Assembly (NCBI GenBank): GCA_964374095.1
Contig: CAYJXJ010000092.1
Coordinates: forward strand, 1 to 17,741
DNA: 17,741 bases
Source: CAYJXJ01 sp964374095
GTDB lineage: Bacteria > Elusimicrobiota > Elusimicrobia > UBA1565 > UBA9628
Reading direction: 5' to 3'
Of this stretch, positions 13,269 through 17,741 are shown piece by piece. Both the position numbers and the translations under genes were made by a program. The notes beneath the pieces were generated by a model that saw only the letters and a program-made list of their open reading frames with translations, did no database searches and was not told the origin of the DNA. Positions within the stretch are counted from its first letter, which is position 1. The number at the start of each line of letters is the position of its first letter.

Positions 13269-15242
13269 ATGCGCAAGCCCTCCTCTCCCCTCCCCTGCGC
13301 CGTCCTCCTTTGGCTCATCGCGGGCCCCGCCGTCGCCGGTCAGGCCCTCTCCGACCTCCAGAAGGCCGGCGCTCCTTCCGCCGCGAACCTCGATGCCCTC
13401 TTCGACGGCCTGCGGCCGCGGGCGGCGGCCGACGGTCTCAGCCGGCTGCGCGAGCTTCGGCAGGTCCTCAGCCAAGGCACCCCCCAGTCCGACGGGTCGG
13501 GGATCGGCCCCTTCACCTTCAAGCTGCGCGACGGGTCCTCGCGCGTCGCCCAGTCCGCGGGCCTGGAAGGATTCGTGCAGGGCGAAGCCGCGGCCCGCGG
13601 CGACTCCCAACTGCTCCATCACCTCGAGGACTACGGCCGCTACCTCGAGGCCCTGCTGGGACCGATGCCCTGGGCCGCCGGGGCCTTGGAGGAAATCCGC
13701 GGGATACTCGCGTCCAAGGACTCGCCGAGCCGCCGCTACGACCGCCTCACGCGCTTGGCGCGCGGCTACGCCGAGGGACTGCGCCGGGAGGCCGCCGCTC
13801 TTGACCGCGCGCGCTGGGTCCGCCGCGCCCGCATCTACGAGATCTTCCCCCGCGCCTTCAACTTGGACGGACGGCGGCGGGCGCGGGGCCGGGGTCCGGG
13901 CCCCGGTGGCCCCTTCTTCGCCGACTTCGCGGCCGAAGACCTGGGGGAGATCCGCGACGAGGGCTTCGACACGCTGTGGGTGATGGGCATTTTCCCGATC
14001 GGCAGGCGCAACGCCTTCGGCACGGCGGGGGGCTCGCCCTACTCGGTCAGCGACCACGAAGGCATCCATCCCGATCTAGGCACGGATGCGGATTTTAAGG
14101 CCTTCGTGGTCAGGGCTCATGCGGCGGGGCTGAGAGTAATCATTGATTTTATCCCCAACCATACGTCCATGGATTCAAAGCTCCTACTGACAAGGCCGGA
14201 ATTCTTCATACACCAAACGGCAACATCAGGACAGCCGCCGCCCCGCGGGTTCTTCGAACATGAGGATCCCTCAACAGGGCGGCGGCTGTGGCTGAGCCAC
14301 GGCGGCTACGATTCCTACGGCCGCCTGGAGTTCTGGGAGGACACCGCCCAGGTGGACTATTCCCGCGAGGACGCGCGCCGCGAGATGACGCGCATCGCCT
14401 TGGGCTGGGTCTCGCGTTTCGGCGTGGACGGCTTCCGCGTGGACATGGCCTACCAGGTGCTCAACTCCTATTTCGGCCGCAACTGGCGGCGGCCCATGCC
14501 GCGGACCGAATTTCTAGAGGAGCTTATCACGGCGGTCAAATCCGTCCGCCCGGAAACGGCCTTCATCGCGGAGGCCTACGACGGCTGGGACGCCCTGGCC
14601 GCCTGCGGCTTCGACATGGTCTACGGCAAGAACGATATGTCGCGCGCGGGAGGCCACGCGGGCTGGTACGACGCCCTCGTCAGCCGCGACCCGGCCCGCA
14701 TCCAGGAGGCCCTGCGCCGCGCCGAGTATCTCAACTGGCAGTCCGGAGGCCCCGACCGCCTCGATTTCATGGGCAACCACGACGAGGCGGGGCCCGGCCG
14801 CGCCTTCGGGTCGTGGGAGCGCGGGGCCGCGGCGCTCACCCTGCTCATGCCCGGGGGCCTGCTCTTCTACGGCTCCCAGGAGGCCGGCTTCGACCGCCCC
14901 GCGCCCAACGAGCCCAAGTCCATCCCCTTCAGCGTGCCGGTCCAGGTGGATTGGGGCGCCGACCCCCAGACCGCCGCCTTCTACGGAGAAGTTTTCAAGA
15001 CCTCCCGGCGGCTGCGGGAGCGGGCGCCGGACGCCCAGCTCAAGGCGCTGCCGGGCGGCGGCAAGGACTGGGTCGGATTCGCTCTCGTGGACCCGTCCAC
15101 GGACCGCGCGGCGGCCCTCGTGCTCGCCAACCCCACGAACCACGCCGTGAAGCTCCGCGTCAACGCCTGGGGGGCGTCCTGGGAAGGCGAACTGGAACCA
15201 TCCGGCTATCGCATTGCGGGACCTGCCTTTAAAACGCCCTAG
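13269..15242 (+). CDS. Exported GH13 alpha-amylase-family enzyme with N-terminal helical extension
   Basis: The 657-residue product has a signal peptide (MRKPSSPLPCAVLLWLIAGPAVAG) and about 160 residues of helical sequence of no family I recognise, then a GH13 TIM-barrel catalytic domain (about 185-577). The four GH13 regions are present: DFIPNH (293-298), GFRVDM with the nucleophile D392, FIAEAYD with the acid/base E435, and GNHDEA with H504-D505. A C-terminal beta-sandwich (about 590-655) follows. It should cleave or rearrange alpha-glucan or maltodextrin, in the periplasm or outside; the exact substrate cannot be read. The ATG at 13269 is chosen; an in-frame TTG at 13260 would add three residues. 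It is divergent from the repeat-protein gene (108 bp apart). A 200-bp stretch around catalytic region I has unlike codon use. Confidence 0.92.
   Translation: MRKPSSPLPCAVLLWLIAGPAVAGQALSDLQKAGAPSAANLDALFDGLRPRAAADGLSRLRELRQVLSQGTPQSDGSGIGPFTFKLRDGSSRVAQSAGLEGFVQGEAAARGDSQLLHHLEDYGRYLEALLGPMPWAAGALEEIRGILASKDSPSRRYDRLTRLARGYAEGLRREAAALDRARWVRRARIYEIFPRAFNLDGRRRARGRGPGPGGPFFADFAAEDLGEIRDEGFDTLWVMGIFPIGRRNAFGTAGGSPYSVSDHEGIHPDLGTDADFKAFVVRAHAAGLRVIIDFIPNHTSMDSKLLLTRPEFFIHQTATSGQPPPRGFFEHEDPSTGRRLWLSHGGYDSYGRLEFWEDTAQVDYSREDARREMTRIALGWVSRFGVDGFRVDMAYQVLNSYFGRNWRRPMPRTEFLEELITAVKSVRPETAFIAEAYDGWDALAACGFDMVYGKNDMSRAGGHAGWYDALVSRDPARIQEALRRAEYLNWQSGGPDRLDFMGNHDEAGPGRAFGSWERGAAALTLLMPGGLLFYGSQEAGFDRPAPNEPKSIPFSVPVQVDWGADPQTAAFYGEVFKTSRRLRERAPDAQLKALPGGGKDWVGFALVDPSTDRAAALVLANPTNHAVKLRVNAWGASWEGELEPSGYRIAGPAFKTP
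14073..14275 (+). other. Low-GC, atypical-codon island inside the amylase gene
   Basis: Codons here include CTA, TTT, AGG, AGA, GTA, ATT, TCA, ACA, ATA, CAA and GGA in close succession, almost absent in the flanks, which are rich in GCC, CGC, CTC and GAC. The frame is intact and the segment encodes catalytic region I and the following loop (residues about 269-335). Confidence 0.65.
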
Positions 15243-15299
15243 GACCCGACCTGGAACGAACGAACTCCGCGATTGAGGGGTCTCGGCGGACGGGCGGCG

Positions 15300-16373
15300 C
15301 TAAAGAGTCGGATCCGGCGGACCGGCCAGGTCGGCCGGCGCCGGGGGGCCGTCGGGAAGCTCGAAGCGGGTGCCGTCCAGCTCGAAGACGGTCTCGCGCA
15401 GGGTCCCGGGCCCGGCCTCGACCCAAACGAAGTGCGCCTTCTTGCGGGTCGGATAGCCCGGGGGGAGCGGATAAAGCGGGGAACCCCCGCCGGCGGTGAC
15501 CACGTAGCGCACGCCGTCGAGCTCGGCCGTGGCGAAGGCGTGGATGTGGCCCATGTAGACCCGCCGCACGCCGCGGGAGGAGACGATCCTTCGAAACTCG
15601 TCGCTTCCCTTCCTGAAATAACCAGCGGGGTCGGTCCCCTTGTCCGGGTCGGGCGAGCGGAGATAGGGGTGAAGATAAACCGGGGGCACGTGCGTGAACA
15701 CCAGGGACGGGACCGCCGGGTCGAGCGCCGCCTCCAGCCATGCGATCTGCTCCGGCGTCAGCCCCCGGTCGGCCGTGTCCAAGGCCGCGAAGCGCCAGCC
15801 GCCGTGGTCGAAGGAAAAGTCGCCGTCGCCGAAAACCGTCCGATAGAGAGTCTTATCGGCGTCGCCGTTGGGCCGGGAGCGGTCGTGGTTGCCGATCACG
15901 GAAATGTACGGGACGCGGACGTCGGCCTCAAGCACCTTGAGATAGGCCCGGTAATTGGTCTGCGTCCCTTGCGAGACGAAATCCCCGAGCTGCACGATGA
16001 GATCGGGGCTCTTGCCCTGGATGCTCTTGAGTTGTTTTCGAAACGCGCCTCTGGGAGCGAATAGGCGCTGCCAGGGAAAGCGCCCGGGCTCCACGTCGCC
16101 GAGCACCGCGAAGGAGAAGCTCTCCTTGGCCGATGGATTGGCCTCGCGCAGGCGCTTGAGCTGGGCCTGGTTGCCCCAGACCTCGCGGGCCCGGACCAGG
16201 TCCTCCGACGGTCCCGCGGGCTTGCCGAGGACCCCCGGGACGGCCGCCCGCGGCAAAGCCTGGACGGCCTGCGCGCAGGAGCCCTTCGAGCCGTCAAAGC
16301 AGGCCGGCAGGGAGGGGGCGGCTGACGCCCCCGCCCCGAGGACGACGCTCAGGAGCCAGGATGCGGGCGGCAC
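15300..16373 (-). CDS. Exported calcineurin-like metallophosphoesterase
   Basis: The product (357 residues from a GTG start) has a signal peptide (VPPASWLLSVVLGAGASA, read with Met first) and a metallophosphoesterase domain (about 85-310) with the motifs VLGDVEPG, LGDFVSQG, IGNHDRS, FTHVPP and GHIHA, the metal-binding signature of the calcineurin-like superfamily. The usual His of the first D.H motif is Glu here (GDVE), as in several related groups. A two-metal phosphatase or phosphodiesterase in the periplasm is expected; substrate unknown. A region (20-80) before the domain carries two cysteines. The GTG at 16373 is preferred over an upstream in-frame ATG (16469) because TGCTATAAT lies 6 nt before it and the signal peptide begins there; the longer form would overlap the divergent gene's start. 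The coding end is 57 nt from the convergent amylase stop. Confidence 0.88.
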   Translation of the reverse strand: MPPASWLLSVVLGAGASAAPSLPACFDGSKGSCAQAVQALPRAAVPGVLGKPAGPSEDLVRAREVWGNQAQLKRLREANPSAKESFSFAVLGDVEPGRFPWQRLFAPRGAFRKQLKSIQGKSPDLIVQLGDFVSQGTQTNYRAYLKVLEADVRVPYISVIGNHDRSRPNGDADKTLYRTVFGDGDFSFDHGGWRFAALDTADRGLTPEQIAWLEAALDPAVPSLVFTHVPPVYLHPYLRSPDPDKGTDPAGYFRKGSDEFRRIVSSRGVRRVYMGHIHAFATAELDGVRYVVTAGGGSPLYPLPPGYPTRKKAHFVWVEAGPGTLRETVFELDGTRFELPDGPPAPADLAGPPDPTL

Positions 16374-16379
16374 CCGAGG

Positions 16380-16388
16380 ATTATAGCA
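16380..16388 (-). promoter_or_regulatory. Extended -10 promoter of the metallophosphoesterase gene
   Basis: TGCTATAAT on the minus strand, TATAAT ending 6 nt before the GTG at 16373. No Shine-Dalgarno sequence fits between. It supports both the GTG start and a leaderless mRNA. Confidence 0.65.
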
Positions 16389-16393
16389 CGATC

Positions 16394-16407
16394 GGGTCTT
16401 TAGACCC
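16394..16407. promoter_or_regulatory. Inverted repeat in a divergent promoter region
   Basis: GGGTCT-TT-AGACCC, in the 94-bp gap between the divergent metallophosphoesterase and Pro-phased-repeat genes. It covers the -35 position of the former (16403-16408), so it could be a regulator site; it is short enough to occur by chance. Confidence 0.35.
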
Positions 16408-16455
16408 ATGCCGAAATTGGGACCGGAGGCTCCTGCCGCGGCGTCCCCCCGCGTC

Positions 16456-16461
16456 CATAAT
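16456..16461 (+). promoter_or_regulatory. -10-like element of the Pro-phased-repeat gene
   Basis: CATAAT, ending 6 nt before the ATG at 16468, with no Shine-Dalgarno site. This supports 16468 as the start and predicts a leaderless mRNA. Confidence 0.5.
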
Positions 16462-16467
16462 ATCGGC

Positions 16468-17211
16468 ATGAAGCGGTTTCTCGCTGGGACGGGCGCCGCG
16501 GGCCTGTTGGGGATCGCGGCCGCCGTCGCGGTGGTCTTCTTTCAGAGCCGCCCGGAAGGCCTGAGCCGGGAGGATTTCAACGCCGACGTCGCGGCCGCGT
16601 CCGATTCCACGCCCGTCTCGCCGGCCGCTGAACTCGCTCCCGCCGCGGTCCCCGCCGCGCCTTCGGACTCTCTTGCGATGCTGCGCGACGCCGTGGCCTC
16701 CGATGGCGGCATGCGGGGCGCGCGGATGCTGCCCGGACCCGCCGGGCTCGCGAGGTTTCAATCCTCGACCGAGAAGGTCAAGGGGAACGCCCTCTTTCAG
16801 GAGCTCGTCACCAGGCCGGCCGGCTTCATGCTCCGGCGCACCCATCTCGGCGATCCCGCCAAGCTCAAGGGCTTCCTGCGCGACCCGGCGAGAATCAAGA
16901 AGTATCTGACCCATCCGGTCATCCGGGGGGTCCTGGAGAACCCGGCTTTGGTCAAGCTGCTCGTCAAGACCCCCGGAGTCGCGGCCGCGTTCCTTTCCAG
17001 TCCCGCCATGCGCGACCCCGCGACCGTCACGGCCTTGTCGGAGAGCGTCTTCCTGGACCGGGTCCTCACGAGCCCGGGGGTGACCGGAGCCATGTCCGAT
17101 CCCGAGGTCGCGGCCGCCGTGACCGGCAGCCCGGAGCTCACGGCCTACCTCGCGTCCAATCCATCGGGCATGACTGTCTTAAGGAAGCTGCTGGTCGGAA
17201 ACCGCCGCTAG
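16468..17211 (+). CDS. Membrane-anchored protein with 10-residue Pro-phased helical repeats, unknown function
   Basis: The 247-residue product begins with a basic MKR, a membrane helix or uncleaved signal (4-25, FLAGTGAAGLLGIAAAVAVVFF) and an Ala/Pro-rich spacer (40-68). The C-terminal half (about 117-243) is built of short units of 9-10 residues, each starting with Asp/Asn/Ser/Thr/His-Pro and then a short amphipathic helix: DPAKLKGFLR, DPARIKKYLT, HPVIRGVLE, NPALVKLLVK, TPGVAAAFLS and, later, SPGVTGAMS, DPEVAAAVTG, SPELTAYLAS. A longer frame from 16408 exists but the ATG at 16468 has a membrane anchor right after it and a -10-like hexamer before it. I do not recognise the family; the unit resembles STI1/DP-type helical repeats in look only. 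It is predicted to face the periplasm. Its stop codon overlaps that of the convergent lipoprotein gene. Confidence 0.82.
   Translation: MKRFLAGTGAAGLLGIAAAVAVVFFQSRPEGLSREDFNADVAAASDSTPVSPAAELAPAAVPAAPSDSLAMLRDAVASDGGMRGARMLPGPAGLARFQSSTEKVKGNALFQELVTRPAGFMLRRTHLGDPAKLKGFLRDPARIKKYLTHPVIRGVLENPALVKLLVKTPGVAAAFLSSPAMRDPATVTALSESVFLDRVLTSPGVTGAMSDPEVAAAVTGSPELTAYLASNPSGMTVLRKLLVGNRR
16852..17187 (+). repeat. Protein-level repeats of 9-10 residues
   Basis: Prolines at residues 130, 140, 150, 159, 169, 179, 203, 212, 222 and 232 are spaced 10, 10, 9, 10, 10, 24, 9, 10 and 10 residues apart. Each follows a helix-capping residue. The DNA shows no matching nucleotide repeat, so the periodicity is ancient or selected. 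Confidence 0.65.
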
Positions 17212-17669
17212 CGGCAGGTGCCGCCGGCCCCGCAGGTGAGGCCCCCGCAGCAATCCGTGGACCGCAGGCAATGCGCCCCGGCCCCCACGCAGGAGCCGCT
17301 CCCACAGATGCCGGAGTTGCAGGTGCTCGAGCCGCAGCAGTCCGAATGGTTCACGCAGTGGGCCCCGTCGGCCACGCAACCGCCGGTGTAGCATATCCCG
17401 GCGGAGCAGGTGGCCGTGCCGCAGCACTGCGACGACGTGGCGCAGTGCGCGCCGGACGGCGTGCATACCGAATCCGAGCAGACCTTCTGGGCGTTGCAGG
17501 TGAGAGTGCCGCAGCAGTCGGCGTGCGACTGGCAATGCGCCCCATTGTTGGCGCATGGGCCGCTCAGATTCCCGTCCACCGGCGGGATGGAGTCGCCGCT
17601 ATCGCCCGGGTCGCAGGCCGCCAGGGAGACGCCGAGCCACGCGAGAGCGAGCCAGCGCCGAGGGGTCAT
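17208..17669 (-). CDS. Lipoprotein with four six-cysteine, cystine-knot-like modules
   Basis: The 153-residue product has a lipoprotein signal (hydrophobic run, lipobox LAAC with C19) and an acidic spacer, then four tandem modules of about 29 residues. Each has six cysteines spaced C-x6-C-x5-CC-x4-C-x4/5-C, with a conserved GAHC and (D/Q)CCG: C39-C64, C69-C93, C98-C122, C127-C152. This C-C-CC-C-C framework is that of inhibitor cystine knots (conotoxins, spider toxins) and dickkopf-like domains. It would be anchored in the outer membrane and be very stable to protease. Function unknown: adhesion, predation or sensing are guesses. A good promoter (TTGAAT-17-TATACT) lies just upstream with only 9 nt from -10 to ATG. 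The stop codon CTAG is shared with the convergent gene. Confidence 0.85.
   Translation of the reverse strand: MTPRRWLALAWLGVSLAACDPGDSGDSIPPVDGNLSGPCANNGAHCQSHADCCGTLTCNAQKVCSDSVCTPSGAHCATSSQCCGTATCSAGICYTGGCVADGAHCVNHSDCCGSSTCNSGICGSGSCVGAGAHCLRSTDCCGGLTCGAGGTCR
17214..17555 (-). repeat. Four tandem copies of a six-cysteine module
   Basis: Four copies of about 29 codons each; cysteine spacing is the same in all four apart from one-residue changes in the last loop (5, 4, 4, 5). Non-cysteine positions differ, except GAHC and CCG. Confidence 0.85.
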
Positions 17670-17678
17670 GGCAACGAT

Positions 17679-17707
17679 AGTATAACGGGTGGAATCGGGT
17701 TATTCAA
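17679..17707 (-). promoter_or_regulatory. Promoter of the cystine-rich lipoprotein gene
   Basis: On the minus strand TTGAAT (17702-17707), a 17-nt spacer, then TATACT (17679-17684). The ATG at 17669 is only 9 nt beyond the -10, so the mRNA leader would be about 2-3 nt. Confidence 0.62.
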
Positions 17708-17741
17708 GGGGACCTGCTCGCGAGGCGGAACTACTGCCAGC

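Noticed and set aside
13191..14069. 292-codon minus-strand frame opposite the amylase N-terminal region
   Set aside because: Long antisense frames are common in high-GC genes. The product has no domain or export signal, while the plus-strand frame encodes a full GH13 enzyme.
15243..15299. Terminator between the convergent amylase and metallophosphoesterase genes
   Set aside because: The 57 bp contain no stem followed by a T run on either strand.
16374..16469. Upstream ATG (16469) for the metallophosphoesterase
   Set aside because: The extra 32 residues precede the signal peptide, overlap the start of the divergent gene, and cover the TGCTATAAT promoter element.

Overview
The window is about 17.7 kb of high-GC (roughly two-thirds or more by eye) DNA from a Gram-negative bacterium: it encodes a beta-barrel porin, a lipoprotein and many proteins with signal peptides. 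The lineage cannot be fixed from the sequence. A high-GC member of a deep group (Elusimicrobiota-, Myxococcota- or Acidobacteriota-like) would fit, but this is a weak inference. I see no tRNA, rRNA, CRISPR array, transposase or phage gene.

Layout. 1-3313: a divergent pair, an exported protein of unknown function (partial, minus strand) and an exported thioredoxin-domain YyaL/Spata20-type protein (plus). 3314-5053: a minus-strand operon of an SPFH/double-zinc-ribbon protein and a small secreted helical protein, with a clear sigma70-type promoter. 5031-5372: an intergenic stretch with relic coding sequence. 5373-7500: galT, a zinc-ribbon membrane protein, and the broken C-terminal end of a CDF-type metal transporter. 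7557-9794: a Ser/Thr kinase with an unusual domain order (signal peptide, Gly/Pro repeats, TPR, membrane segment, kinase). 9871-12497: a minus-strand run of porin, FMN-binding-domain protein and MarC-family protein, headed by two near-identical 23-bp Fur-like boxes. 12507-13160: a secreted protein made of eight 18-residue repeats. 13269-15242: an exported GH13 alpha-amylase-family enzyme (plus). 15300-16373: an exported metallophosphoesterase (minus). 16468-17211: a membrane-anchored protein with regular 10-residue Pro-phased repeats (plus). 17208-17669: a lipoprotein of four cystine-knot-like modules (minus).

Two expression styles stand out. The SPFH and porin genes have a 5' leader and a strong AGGAGG ribosome-binding site. 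Seven other genes, all encoding proteins with a signal peptide or membrane anchor, have a -10-like hexamer only 6-9 nt before the start codon, which predicts leaderless or nearly leaderless mRNAs. The clearest case is at 1059-1075, where two divergent start codons are 17 bp apart and share one palindromic -10 region. Gene packing is tight: two convergent pairs have abutting or overlapping stop codons.

Most genes concern the cell envelope: export, metal- or redox-linked outer-membrane functions, sugar metabolism and sensing. The least familiar products are the 18-residue-repeat secreted protein, the Pro-phased helical-repeat protein, the four-module cystine-rich lipoprotein and the inside-out TPR-kinase.
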